Assembly (NCBI GenBank): GCA_019638185.1
Contig: JAHBUH010000014.1
Coordinates: 39,134-103,133, forward strand
Direction of reading: 5' to 3'
DNA from: Leadbetterella sp.
Lineage (GTDB): Bacteria > Bacteroidota > Bacteroidia > Cytophagales > Spirosomataceae
DNA length: 64,000 bases
Shown: positions 1 to 8,196 of the stretch, in pieces
Position numbering within the stretch: the stretch's first letter is position 1
How the letters are laid out: each line of letters starts with the position of its first letter
Position numbers and translations under genes: made by a program
The notes under the pieces: model-generated
What the model saw: only the letters and a program-made list of their open reading frames with translations
What the model was told of the DNA's origin: nothing
Databases searched by the model: none

Positions 1-2
1 TT

Positions 3-1097
3 GTTTTTCTCGCAACTCTCTCATTAACTCAGATAGCAAATGCCCAGGTGCCTGAAAAATCCTATGCCCGGTTTGATTTTTTGCCCGGCGATAAAGTTTT
101 GTTTGAAGATGATTTCCTGGATGAGAGTGTTGACGAAATCCCCTCCCATTGGGTAGTTTCCGGAAAAATTGAAATCGTAAAAATCAATAACGAATTAACA
201 ATGGGCCTGTTAGACGGTACGCCTACCGCTTATCCGCGGTTAAAAAATGATCTATCTCCGCAGCGTTTCACCGTAGAATTTGATTATCTGTACCGGCATA
301 ATACCAAAACATGGAAACAGGCTGTGGCAGATGGAAATACCGGCGGCAACCGGTTAGAGATACAGTTTGCCAATAATGATGATTATTATAACCGGGAACT
401 TCAGGACAACGTTCTGGGTGATTTCTATAACAATACCCTGATCATAGGAGCCGAAGGCATTGTTCAGTTTGCCAATGCAAAAGGAAGCTATACTTCCGGC
501 AAAAAAATAGAAGATCTGGGTGACACTTATGAAGATCTTTGCGATAAGTGGGTCCATGTTTCTATTGCTGTTACCGAAAAATCACTAAAAGTATATCTCA
601 ATAGCGAAAGAGTACTGAATGCCCAAATCACCAAAGGGCGGGCTCTGGGCTTCCAATTGTCGGCCAATACCTCATCTTACGAAATGGCCTCACAGGTTTT
701 TATCAAAAATGTAAGAGTAGCTGAAGGGGGTGCAGATCCCTACAAAACCCTCTCTGCGGATGGAAGGTTTATTGCCCGGGGAATCAATTTTGATGTAGCA
801 AAAGCCACACTCAAACCCGAAAGCATGGGCACATTCAATACTATTTCTGCTATGATGAAGGAACATACTGACCTGAAACTGGAGATTGGAGGCCACACCG
901 ATGCCAGCGGTGACGATGCCGGCAATCTCAAATTATCGCAAGAGAGAGCCGATGCCGTAAAAAACAAACTGGTATCGCTGGGAGTAGACGCCAGCCGTTT
1001 AAGTACCAAAGGCTATGGAGAAACCCAACCCATCGGCGATAATAATACTTTTGAAGGGAAAGCCGAAAACCGCAGGGTAGAATTTGTAAAAATGTAA
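3..1097 (+). CDS. Lectin-like / OmpA-family outer membrane protein, 5' end cut by window edge
   Basis: The reading frame is open to the left edge. The first visible residues are a hydrophobic stretch ending in ANAQ, the end of a signal peptide, so the true start lies outside and the GTG at 48 is not the start. After cleavage, about 225 residues resemble a LamG/concanavalin-type fold (LFEDDFLDESVDEIPSHW opening). The last 115 residues are an OmpA C-terminal domain (GINFDVAKATLKPES, GGHTDASGDDAGN, LSQERADAVKNKL, NRRVEF), which binds peptidoglycan in the family. The domain order matches the protein at 19924-21126 and both end in NRRVEFVKM, so they are paralogues. The inferred role is a wall-anchored surface or periplasmic protein; the ligand is unknown. 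Confidence 0.85.
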   Translation, partial: VFLATLSLTQIANAQVPEKSYARFDFLPGDKVLFEDDFLDESVDEIPSHWVVSGKIEIVKINNELTMGLLDGTPTAYPRLKNDLSPQRFTVEFDYLYRHNTKTWKQAVADGNTGGNRLEIQFANNDDYYNRELQDNVLGDFYNNTLIIGAEGIVQFANAKGSYTSGKKIEDLGDTYEDLCDKWVHVSIAVTEKSLKVYLNSERVLNAQITKGRALGFQLSANTSSYEMASQVFIKNVRVAEGGADPYKTLSADGRFIARGINFDVAKATLKPESMGTFNTISAMMKEHTDLKLEIGGHTDASGDDAGNLKLSQERADAVKNKLVSLGVDASRLSTKGYGETQPIGDNNTFEGKAENRRVEFVKM

Positions 1098-1134
1098 ACT
1101 TCTGTTTAATTATTCATCTAAAATTTATCATTTC

Positions 1135-2019
1135 ATGAAAAAAAATATACTCTGCGGGATCATGCTGATAAGTATTTCGGCATTTCGCCTCATCGATGAC
1201 CTCGCCAGGTACAATATCAATGTACCCGAATTTAAAGAACAGCTGCAAAGCCTCGCAACCAAAAGCGAGTTTCCCAATTTTTCGTTTTATATGCCCCGAA
1301 ACATCAGGGAGTTAGCCCAAAAACTACAGGATAACGAAAAAACCGCTATGGCAAAGGCGGTTGGGGAATTCGCAAAAACCTATGTCTCGTCTGCCTCTTT
1401 TAAGACAGAGGCAATAAAAATGCTTGATGCGCAGAAAGAATCAACAGATCCGGAAAGTGCCGGACTAAAAGAGGAATATCAATACAAATACAATGAGCAA
1501 GTGGCCGAAATAGAGGGCATGATGCCATTTTTAAATGAAGATTTTTTTAATACACAACAGCAAATGGCGGAAGGCCTGAAGGCAGCAATCAGTACCCTCC
1601 CAGACGATACCAGTGCCGATGACATGGACAATCTCAAAAGAACAGTTGCTGAAGCGGAAGCCATCGTCTTGCTGAAGCCGCTGTTTAAAAGTGACAAAAA
1701 GGCCTTTGTAAAGAAGTTAGCCGACCAGAGGGCAAGAAGTGCAGTCAATGAGATAATTGCCCGGCGAAAACAACGTAACAACGAAATAGACCGTCAGAAA
1801 GATTTTAAAGCCAATATCAAAAAACAACTTCAACAGTTTTTAGACGAAACCGCAGATGTAGATTTTAATGCTCAAACCAAAACCGACTACGGCAGAATAG
1901 TATTTGTGAATCCGGCATACGAGCAAAAGTCCCGTACCTGGAAACAAGCCTACCGCATAGGAAAAGCAGGAACAGCCGTGTTTAGAGACATTGCCCGGGA
2001 ATGGCTGAAAGAACTTTAA
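1135..2019 (+). CDS. Secreted protein of unknown function
   Basis: A 294-residue protein starting 37 bases after the OmpA-type gene and on the same strand, so probably co-transcribed. The N-terminus (MKKNILCGIMLISISAF) is short, basic and hydrophobic and looks like a signal peptide or a membrane anchor. The rest is highly charged and mostly helical by composition, with long Lys/Glu/Gln runs (about residues 60-240) that suggest a coiled coil. I recognise no family. Its position behind a wall-binding OmpA-type protein suggests an envelope role, but this is only context. Confidence 0.7.
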   Translation: MKKNILCGIMLISISAFRLIDDLARYNINVPEFKEQLQSLATKSEFPNFSFYMPRNIRELAQKLQDNEKTAMAKAVGEFAKTYVSSASFKTEAIKMLDAQKESTDPESAGLKEEYQYKYNEQVAEIEGMMPFLNEDFFNTQQQMAEGLKAAISTLPDDTSADDMDNLKRTVAEAEAIVLLKPLFKSDKKAFVKKLADQRARSAVNEIIARRKQRNNEIDRQKDFKANIKKQLQQFLDETADVDFNAQTKTDYGRIVFVNPAYEQKSRTWKQAYRIGKAGTAVFRDIAREWLKEL

Positions 2020-2029
2020 GCCAAAGTAT

Positions 2030-2158
2030 TCAAAACTCTCCAAGCCTGCGTTTATTGATTAAATCCACACCTCTTTTAGGGAGAACATCTATATCACGGT
2101 AAATTGTCCTTGCACTTATATTGAATTTATCCGCAAGGTTTGTCACTGACCCATAGCT
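2030..2158 (-). pseudogene. Fragment of a YafY/DeoR-type (HTH_11) transcriptional regulator
   Basis: The minus strand keeps a 42-codon open stretch reading SVTNLADKFNISARTIYRDI followed by DVLPKRGVDL, then TGA. LADKFNIS-RTIYRDI is the signature of the winged helix of YafY/WYL-type regulators. There is no start codon, no first helix and no WYL domain: a stop lies just upstream (about 2159-2161) and another ends the fragment. It sits downstream of the glycosidase gene on the same strand. A remnant of a deleted regulator gene is the simplest reading. Confidence 0.6.
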
Positions 2159-2174
2159 TTATGGAAATAAATCA

Positions 2175-3002
2175 TCACCTCAAATAAACAATATTCGCCA
2201 CCTTCCGCTGCCCTTCATGGTCAAACTGCTTGTTATCAGAAGGATAATTCACAATGCTCTTTCCTTTAATATACAGCGCGCTGCTTCCTCCCCCGTCTAA
2301 ATTCATGGCATCTTCTGCACCCAGCCATTTCATTACGCGGGCTAATTCCATCAGCGACATGCCATGAGCTTTGCTATTTCTGCCATCCACTACCATTAAA
2401 ATCAGCTTATGGTTCTTTTGGACAGCAATGGCCGTTCTGGGGTGCCGGTTGGAATTAAAGGGATTACTGTCAAAGTTTATACCCTCTCCATTTAAAACCA
2501 GCAGGGGCCCGGAAAGCATTACATTTTCTGCCGCAGATTGCTCTGTATTTTCCGGGGTGGCGGCTTGGATGCTTATCTTTTTCTTATTCAGGGTCAAAAC
2601 GGAGTTCGCCCGGGCGGATTGTGTTCGCGTAGCGTTAACCACCATTCCGTCTACTTTAATATAGTCTACCGCCCCTCCGTTTTTCACATCAAAAAAGCCG
2701 CCATTAATGGCTACCAAAGCCCGGTTCTCCTCTGCAAAGGTACCCGTGGTTTTAAGCATCTTAGGATCAGCCGCCAGGTGTACGCGTTTGGCGAGTTTTT
2801 TAAGGTCTATTTCCACATAGTTGATTTCCTGTTCACTATCAAACAGATCGGTGAAATGTCCCTGCTTCCAAACCACCCCCTTTGCTATCTTTTCTGTTTT
2901 CCAGTCTTTATTCACCACTGACAAAGAGTCTTTTGTGTTTTGGGCGGAAGCCGCCAGAGAAACACAGCACAACAGGCAAAAAATACGTTTGTTCATATCC
3001 AT
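2175..3002 (-). CDS. Phosphodiester glycosidase family protein (NAGPA/DUF2233 fold), secreted
   Basis: A 275-residue protein with a signal peptide (MNKRIFCLLCCVSLAASAQ). It carries the marks of the NAGPA/DUF2233 family in order: INGGFFD near residue 98, HPRTAIAV near 187, VDGR near 205 and NLDGGGSSALY near 233. The family includes the mammalian enzyme that uncovers mannose-6-phosphate and bacterial phosphodiester glycosidases that cleave GlcNAc-1-phosphodiesters. Here it would act in the periplasm or at the surface. Two starts are possible, 3002 and 2996; the latter gives the more usual MNKR signal peptide. It is flanked by decayed genes on both sides and looks intact. Confidence 0.85.
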   Translation of the reverse strand: MDMNKRIFCLLCCVSLAASAQNTKDSLSVVNKDWKTEKIAKGVVWKQGHFTDLFDSEQEINYVEIDLKKLAKRVHLAADPKMLKTTGTFAEENRALVAINGGFFDVKNGGAVDYIKVDGMVVNATRTQSARANSVLTLNKKKISIQAATPENTEQSAAENVMLSGPLLVLNGEGINFDSNPFNSNRHPRTAIAVQKNHKLILMVVDGRNSKAHGMSLMELARVMKWLGAEDAMNLDGGGSSALYIKGKSIVNYPSDNKQFDHEGQRKVANIVYLR

Positions 3003-3630
3003 TTAAGAAATAATATTTGCTAAAACCGACTGGGTGATCGGAGGCAAAAAACAGATCAGGAGCCTTCGGGATCGGACTGTTTTGTATACCATGAAATCAC
3101 CGCTTAAAAATACCTGAACATTTCGATAACCCCAAAAATGCAGTAGAAAAACAGGTTTCTGATGGAGAGTTAGCCCGGTTTAATGGTTTAGGTATTCGAC
3201 AAAACCCTGCAGATCCCAAAATACGCTATCGTTTGAAAATTGGCCAAATTTGCGACAGGAGATATTCTAAAAAAACCCTTGTTGTTTGTCGTTTATTTCC
3301 CAATTCCTGAAGGTAATATGTCTATATATTCAAGTATTGGAACTGAACTCCTTATATAAATCCCGCTTCTAATATAAGTACCACAGCTACATTCAAAATA
3401 ATGATAATAGGCGTATTTCTCTTCTTTGGATATTATCTCCTCAAAATTTTCAAGATGAAATGATTGCCCGGCTTGAACAGCTCATTAAGGCAAAATAAGA
3501 TTTGTATCCTAAGGTTTTAGTAAACGAAACTTAATATATATTCTGGCCAGACTTCCACATATGCAGGCTTCCAAAGCCTGATCTATAGTACTGATTATTT
3601 CCATCTTCTTATTTTTAAAAATTCACTTTT
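3003..3630. other. Gene-poor stretch with possible decayed coding fragments
   Basis: About 630 bases without an intact gene. Two plus-strand open stretches lack starts but read like protein: 3095-3312, which includes KNAVEKQVSDGELARFNGLG, and 3373-3498, which ends SPQNFQDEMIARLEQLIKAK then TAA. The second recalls C-terminal helices of type I restriction specificity subunits, but I cannot support that assignment. I see no RNA gene or clear terminator. With the HTH fragment on one side and the frameshifted BRO gene on the other, this looks like debris of former accessory genes. Confidence 0.35.
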
Positions 3631-4447
3631 ATGAGCAACATCAAACTTTTTGAAAGCAAACAAATCCGTTCTGTTTGGGATGAAACGGAACAGAAATGGT
3701 ATTTCGTAGTAGAAGACGTTATCGCCGTATTGACAGACAGTAAAGATCCGAAGCAATACATTACGACGTGACGAAGAACTCGCTAAAGGGTGGGTACAAA
3801 TTGTACCCACCCTTGCGATGGACACCGCTGGAGGCAAACAAAAAACGGGCTGCACTGACACCAAAGGCCTTCTGCGTATCATCCAATCCATCCCATCACC
3901 CAAAGCAGAGCCCTTTAAACTCTGGCTGGCGCAGGTAGGGGCAGACAGGCTGGAAGAGATTGAAAACCCGGAACTGGCTACCCAGCGCACCCGTGAACTC
4001 TATAAATTGAAAGGTTATCCCGATGATTGGATCGAAAAACGGATGCGAAGCATAGCCATCCGCGAAGAACTGACCGAGGAGTGGAAAAACCACGGCGTAA
4101 AGGAACAGGTAGAATACGCTATCCTCACTTCGGAAATCTCTAAAGCTACTTTCGGACTTACGCCATCAGAATACAAAAAGGTAAAAGGCCTGAAAAGCCA
4201 GAACTTGCGTGACCACATGACCGACCTCGAACTCATTTTCTCCATGCTGGGTGAGGCATCTACCACGGCCATCGTAAAAACGCAAAACCCGGAAGGATTT
4301 GACGAAAACAAAAAAGCCACCAGACAAGGTGGAGCTGTGGCTGGAAATGCGAGAAAAGAATTGGAAAGCAAAACGGGGCAGAAGGTAGTATTTGAGCAAA
4401 ACTACCTGCCTGAAAGCCAAAAGAAAAAGCAGATTGCAAAGAAGTAA
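3631..4447 (+). pseudogene. BRO-family N-domain protein gene (phage antirepressor-like), frameshifted
   Basis: ATG at 3631 opens MSNIKLFESKQIRSVWDETE and then WYFVVEDVIAVLTDSKDPKQ, the start of a BRO-N domain. A TGA at 3769-3771 ends that frame after 46 codons. The protein resumes in the +2 frame at 3764 (RRDEELAKGWVQIVPTLAMD) and runs on as IIQSIPSPKAEPFKLWLAQV, WIEKRMRSIAIREELTEEW and NLRDHMTDLELIFSMLGEAS to TAA at 4447. Intact relatives usually read KQYIKKxRxRDEELxKGW across the junction, so a few bases were probably lost near 3763. BRO proteins are DNA-binding and common in phages and mobile islands. The downstream part alone (ATG 3818, 209 residues) might still be made. Confidence 0.8.
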
Positions 4448-4516
4448 ACCAGCCCGGTTAAATGCCTCAATCCCAATTTTTTACATCCATTATTTTCAAA
4501 CTATAAAAATAAAGCC

Positions 4517-4524
4517 TACCTTTG
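4517..4524 (+). promoter_or_regulatory. Candidate -7 promoter element (TAnnTTTG) for the HdeD-like gene
   Basis: TACCTTTG matches the Bacteroidota -7 consensus TAnnTTTG. It lies 83 bases before the start codon of the HdeD-like gene, in an AT-rich gap. No good TTG -33 element is evident. Confidence 0.45.
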
Positions 4525-4606
4525 AATCATTAACCAACACGACACCTCTCTCAACACACAGACCCGCTTTTAACTGTAACTCAGCAAATAATAACTTCAA
4601 ACTTTA

Positions 4607-5254
4607 ATGCGTATGGCTACATTTTTAAAAACTATCCGTAACACCGTGAAATACTGGTATGTGCCGGCTATTATTGGTGTATTGTTCATTGTGGTAGGAG
4701 TTAGCAGTTTCGGCACACTTGAGAAGACCTACCTCGCGTTGGCGTCACTGTTCAGCTATTCCTTCCTGTTTTCCGGTGTGCTGGAAATCTGGTTTTCGGT
4801 AGAAAACCGGAAAGAGCTGGAAGGCTGGGGCTGGTACCTGGCCAGTGGTATTCTTACTTTACTTATTGGCATTCTGCTGATTGTACATCCAGCACTAGCC
4901 GCTGCCACATTACCGCTTTTTGTGGGTTTCAGCCTGCTGTTCCGTGCTTTCCAGGGACTGGGGTTTGCGTTTGAGCTCAGGAACTATGGCATACTGAAGT
5001 GGGGAAACCTCGCTATTGTAAGCATTTTGGGTATTATTTTTTCATTCCTGCTCATTGCTAACCCGATCATAACCGGTGTGTCGCTAGTGGTGCTGACCTC
5101 CTTTGCTTTTATCTTTGTGGGTATAAATGCCATTGTGCTGGCCTTCCAGCTCAGGAAGCTGAAAACCCTCCCGGGAAAACTGCAAAATGAACTGAAAGAC
5201 AAAATTGAAAATCTGAAAGAAGAGTACTACAAAAATCTTAAAGATAACGAATAA
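4607..5254 (+). CDS. HdeD-family (DUF308) membrane protein
   Basis: A 215-residue integral membrane protein with about six hydrophobic segments between residues 18 and 190, arranged as repeated pairs (WYVPAIIGVLFIVVGVSS, WYLASGILTLLIGILLIVHP, LAIVSILGIIFSFLLIANP). The repeated G-x-x-x-I-x-x-G-I pattern followed by P is the hallmark of HdeD/DUF308 proteins, linked to acid resistance in E. coli. The C-terminus is a charged, probably cytoplasmic helix rich in Lys and Glu. It has its own likely promoter and a strong terminator 5 bases after the stop, so it is monocistronic. ATG at 4613 is a possible alternative start. Confidence 0.8.
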   Translation: MRMATFLKTIRNTVKYWYVPAIIGVLFIVVGVSSFGTLEKTYLALASLFSYSFLFSGVLEIWFSVENRKELEGWGWYLASGILTLLIGILLIVHPALAAATLPLFVGFSLLFRAFQGLGFAFELRNYGILKWGNLAIVSILGIIFSFLLIANPIITGVSLVVLTSFAFIFVGINAIVLAFQLRKLKTLPGKLQNELKDKIENLKEEYYKNLKDNE

Positions 5255-5259
5255 GCTAA

Positions 5260-5296
5260 GAACGGGGCAGTCCAAAATGGACTGCCCCGTTCTTTT
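5260..5296 (+). terminator. Rho-independent terminator after the HdeD-like gene
   Basis: A perfect 15-bp stem (GAACGGGGCAGTCCA, 5260-5274, with its complement at 5278-5292), a 3-base AAA loop, then TTTT. It starts 5 bases after the stop codon. Confidence 0.9.
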
Positions 5297-5340
5297 CCAC
5301 TTCTCGTTTTTGATAGAGGAGCCGAAATTCGATCCAAAGA

Positions 5341-5835
5341 ATGGACACAGAACGCCTTTTCATAAGACCGCTATCTGAAAAAGACGCCCAATTCATCTTT
5401 GAGCTGTTCAATACCGAACGCTGGATCCGGTATATCGGCAACCGTCACATTCATTCGGAAACCGATGCGTTGGCCTATATCCGGAAAATAAATGAAAATC
5501 CCGACATCATCTATTACACCGTAACGCTCCGGCAAAACTGCGTTCCCATCGGCCTGGTCACCCTCATCCGGCGCGATTATCTGGATTTCCGGGACATCGG
5601 TTTTGCCTTCCTGCCCGCCTACTCCGGCAAAGGCTATGCTTACGAAGCCGCCAAAGCTGTGGTGGAGCATCAGGCAGAGAATGCAGAAACCCTGCTGGCG
5701 GTGACCTTACCGGATAATACCGCCTCCATCCGGCTGATTGAGAAGCTCGGTTTAAGGTTTGAAAGAGTGATTGAACGGGATAAGGAAAGTTTATACCTTT
5801 ACAGCAGCCTAACAGGTCAGGCCTTTAGATCTTAA
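5341..5835 (+). CDS. GNAT-family N-acetyltransferase (RimJ/RimL type)
   Basis: A 164-residue protein opening TERLFIRPLSEKDAQFIFEL, the usual start of RimJ/RimL-like acetyltransferases. The acetyl-CoA-binding region is visible as IGFAFLPAYSGKGYAYEA (about residues 80-97), with the family Q/R-x-x-G-x-A written here as SGKGYA. NTASIRLIEKLGLRFE follows, the second conserved block. It would transfer an acetyl group from acetyl-CoA to an amine; the substrate is unknown. It follows a strong terminator, so it is transcribed separately. Its stop codon overlaps the candidate Crp/Fnr operator of the next gene. Confidence 0.85.
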   Translation: MDTERLFIRPLSEKDAQFIFELFNTERWIRYIGNRHIHSETDALAYIRKINENPDIIYYTVTLRQNCVPIGLVTLIRRDYLDFRDIGFAFLPAYSGKGYAYEAAKAVVEHQAENAETLLAVTLPDNTASIRLIEKLGLRFERVIERDKESLYLYSSLTGQAFRS

Positions 5836-5875
5836 CCGATGTCAATGAAATTGAAATGTTGCCAAAATACTTTTG
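5832..5875 (+). promoter_or_regulatory. Candidate Crp/Fnr-type operator and promoter
   Basis: A near-palindrome TTAACC-GAT-GTCAA (5832-5845) is followed 5 bases later by TTGAAA (5851) and by the -7 element TACTTTTG (5868-5875). The same three parts with identical spacing occur at 38291-38335, also next to a Crp/Fnr-family gene. The palindrome centre lies 29.5 bases before the -7 element, about -41 to -43 from a likely transcription start, the class II position for Crp-type activators. Confidence 0.6.
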
Positions 5876-5899
5876 TCTCAAAATCAAATGAACAAAAAT

Positions 5900-6589
5900 A
5901 TGACAACATTCAAAACAGTAGCATGGGGATTGGGCCTGACTCTCTCGTATTATCATCTATACGCCCAAGACAGCCTTATCGTTCAGCCAAATGAATCGTT
6001 CTATTGGGCAGAAGCCGACACCAGCGGCACTTTTTCCGGCAATGAAATGCAGGCAAACTCCCTGGAAGCTCCCGGTCAGAGTCTGCCTGGTCACCCTATC
6101 TTTAACGCTACCTTACTCCAAAGCCCGAATACATGGTTATATACCCGGCCACATGATAAAATTACCCTGAATACCGGGAAAGCCGACTTCTTTCTGAGCA
6201 ACCGACGGAACCGTTATTCGGCCCTGTGGGCTTTCACGTCTTTAAATTACCTATACGCCGATTTGGTGAATCTGATGGATAAAAACATCCTGAAGCAATA
6301 CCAGAACGGCGTGGTAGACGGCACCAGGATCACACCGGGATTCTTGACCCTGGCCGCAGGATTTATGCAGGTACCCCTCGCTAACGTATTCCTTCCCCAG
6401 GTGATAAAGAATGAAAAAACGCTGAGATGGGTCCAGATTGCCTCGGGTACGCTGATGACGCTTGTGCAGTCGGGTACATTGTTTATGGGCAAGCCCGCCC
6501 CTCATTATGTTCTTTTTTCAACGATTGAAATCGGAACCACTGCCTATATCGCTATAGATGCCATCCGGTGGAAGCCCAGAAAGAAATAA
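5900..6589 (+). CDS. DUF6326-like four-helix membrane protein with signal peptide and extra N-terminal region
   Basis: The C-terminal 130 residues hold four hydrophobic segments in the pattern of the DUF6326 family: RYSALWAFTSLNYLYADLVN, ITPGFLTLAAGFMQVPLANV, then two more ending in a Trp/Lys-rich tail. Family members usually start just before the first helix. Here about 95 residues precede it: a signal-like segment (MTTFKTVAWGLGLTLSYYHLYAQ) and a polar region. I chose ATG 5900 because the promoter ends at 5875 and the equivalent gene at 38357 starts at a similar distance; ATG 5888 and TTG 5873 are in frame upstream. The function is unknown. It probably responds to the Crp/Fnr-type regulator encoded convergently at 6644-7234. 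Confidence 0.65.
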   Translation: MTTFKTVAWGLGLTLSYYHLYAQDSLIVQPNESFYWAEADTSGTFSGNEMQANSLEAPGQSLPGHPIFNATLLQSPNTWLYTRPHDKITLNTGKADFFLSNRRNRYSALWAFTSLNYLYADLVNLMDKNILKQYQNGVVDGTRITPGFLTLAAGFMQVPLANVFLPQVIKNEKTLRWVQIASGTLMTLVQSGTLFMGKPAPHYVLFSTIEIGTTAYIAIDAIRWKPRKK

Positions 6590-6596
6590 AAAAAGT

Positions 6597-6640
6597 GCTT
6601 TTGTCCCGTCAAACCCGTTCCTGTTTAATGGGACAAAAGC
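6597..6640. terminator. Bidirectional terminator between convergent genes
   Basis: An 11-bp perfect stem GCTTTTGTCCC (6597-6607) with its complement at 6630-6640 encloses a 22-base loop. It lies between the DUF6326-like gene and the convergent Crp/Fnr gene and can serve both, though the flanking T tracts are weak. Confidence 0.65.
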
Positions 6641-6643
6641 CGT

Positions 6644-7234
6644 CTAAACTTTCCTGTATAATTTCCGCCTGATCCGGCTCAGAGATTCGGGTTTAACACC
6701 TATGTAAGTGGCGATGTCGTATTGGGGTACTCTCTGAAAAATGCCGGGACGTGTTTTCAGGAGATTCAGGTAACGTTGCTCCGGATTTTCGGTAATATAA
6801 GAAGTAGTCTGATGGTGCCGCTCTTCAAAGACGGCTTCCATAATCTGGCGTGAAACGGTCTCAAAATGAGGAAACTGCCTGAACAAGGCTTGCGCCTTCT
6901 CCTCATTGCCTGCTACGAGAACTGTATTTTCCATGCAGATCAGATTGTACCTCGATGGCTTCTTTACTTCAAAACCGTCCGGCGAAATGATCCATTGCTC
7001 TTCGGTATAAAAATTGGTGGTTACATCATTACCTTCCGTTATGATAAATTCCCTGACCAGGCCTTCCAGCAGAAAGTAGGTGTCGTGGTGCAATTGCCCT
7101 TCTCTGACCAGGTAATCGCCTTTTTTGAAGCTCTTCACCATCATGCTTTCTGTCAAAACCCGTATCTCACCGGCGGAGAGGCTCGTGATTTTCAAAAAGT
7201 AACTGATCAGTCTGTTATCTATGGGCTGCATCAT
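6644..7234 (-). CDS. Crp/Fnr-family transcriptional regulator
   Basis: A protein of about 196 residues from the ATG at 7234; an ATG at 7270 would add 12 residues. The N-terminal part is a cNMP-binding-like beta barrel (MMVKSFKKGDYLVREGQ, YFLLEGLVREF), without the residues for cAMP binding. The C-terminal part is a short helix-turn-helix (YDIATYIGVKPESLSRIRRK). This cNBD/HTH form without the classical Crp HTH length is common in Bacteroidota. It is convergent with the DUF6326-like gene, whose promoter carries a palindrome shared with the promoter beside the second Crp/Fnr gene (37670-38257). It is therefore a candidate regulator of that promoter. Confidence 0.85.
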   Translation of the reverse strand: MMQPIDNRLISYFLKITSLSAGEIRVLTESMMVKSFKKGDYLVREGQLHHDTYFLLEGLVREFIITEGNDVTTNFYTEEQWIISPDGFEVKKPSRYNLICMENTVLVAGNEEKAQALFRQFPHFETVSRQIMEAVFEERHHQTTSYITENPEQRYLNLLKTRPGIFQRVPQYDIATYIGVKPESLSRIRRKLYRKV

Positions 7235-7369
7235 ATCTGAATCGTGCTGTGAAAGTTCGCAGTTTAGCAAAAATAGTTATTTTATTTATTGACAATAGTC
7301 AATGCATCTTTTCTTTCCGGCCTGTATTTTACTTCAGTTTTCTATGTACAAAGGAAAACACGTGCTCCT

Positions 7370-7745
7370 ATTTCGATAAACTCCAGGTGTACACCGGCTT
7401 GTACCCCGCATTTTTCCTGCTTATCTATGTAGGGACAATACTTTCAGCACAAACGTTCCTCGGGCTTTACACCTACTTCTACTTTGGTGTTGCCGGGCTC
7501 AGCACCTTCCCGTAAAATCTTTTTTTCATCCCTTATTACGGGCTCGCCGTGGTGTCACTTTTCAGACACCTAGCCGCTCTCCACAGCAGGAAAATGAGGC
7601 CATCTGTTCGGGGCCTGCGATGGCCACGCAGGCAAACCCGATACCGGCAGGGGGAATACTACTCCCATTCCTGCTTATTTACGCGCTTACCGGCCGGTTT
7701 CAAAGGGTGGAAATCCCGGAGCCTTATTGTATCTTAGCGCAATAA
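7370..7745 (+). pseudogene. Degenerate small membrane protein gene
   Basis: One frame reads YTGLYPAFFLLIYVGTILSA and then GLYTYFYFGVAGLSTFP, meets TAA at 7513-7515, and goes on in the same frame as LFFIPYYGLAVVSLFRHLAA to about 7594. The hydrophobic pattern then shifts to another frame (GGILLPFLLIYALTGRFQRV, ending ILAQ and TAA at 7743-7745). Read together, these give a protein with three or four membrane segments broken by one stop and one frameshift. I do not recognise the family. No other gene is visible between 7271 and 7761. Confidence 0.45.
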
Positions 7746-7746
7746 A

Positions 7747-7754
7747 TACCTTTG
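7747..7754 (+). promoter_or_regulatory. Candidate -7 element just before the DUF3995 gene
   Basis: TACCTTTG matches TAnnTTTG and ends 7 bases before the TTG start at 7762. If used, the mRNA would be nearly leaderless. Confidence 0.35.
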
Positions 7755-7761
7755 AGCAAGT

Positions 7762-8196
7762 TTGATAACCGCAATAGCCCTTCTGCTGATCCTGGTCTTC
7801 TCCTTTCTTTCGGCCCTTCATGTGTATTGGGGTTTCGGCGGGCGCCGGGGAAGCGCCGCCGTACTGCCCACCAAAGACGATACCCGGAAAGTAATGATGC
7901 CGGGCGCTGTTCCTACGTTTACGGTGGCACTGGGACTTCTTTGCCTGGGCGGAGTGGTTTTTCTGAACACCTTTGAGATAGAAACGGGCCCGGCGGCGCT
8001 GATAGGCCTGATCCGCAAATACGGCCTCTGGGCCATTGCCACCGTTTTCCTCTTACGGGCCGTGGGCGACTTCAATTACATTGGATTTTTCAAAAAAGTC
8101 AAAACCACCCGCTTTGCCCGAAACGATACCCGGTATTACTCGCCCCTGTGCCTCCTTATCGGGCTGCTGGCTATCGTGCTTGAAATAAACAAATGA
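7762..8196 (+). CDS. DUF3995 domain membrane protein
   Basis: A 144-residue protein with four hydrophobic segments. LSALHVYWGFGG near residue 17, PTKDD, RAVGDFNYIGFFKK near 98 and RYYSPLC near 124 match the DUF3995 family, small membrane proteins of unknown function. The only usable start in frame is TTG at 7762; no ATG occurs before residue 45. The last four bases overlap the start of the CPBP protease gene, so the two are translationally coupled. The promoter may lie at 7747-7754. Confidence 0.75.
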   Translation: MITAIALLLILVFSFLSALHVYWGFGGRRGSAAVLPTKDDTRKVMMPGAVPTFTVALGLLCLGGVVFLNTFEIETGPAALIGLIRKYGLWAIATVFLLRAVGDFNYIGFFKKVKTTRFARNDTRYYSPLCLLIGLLAIVLEINK

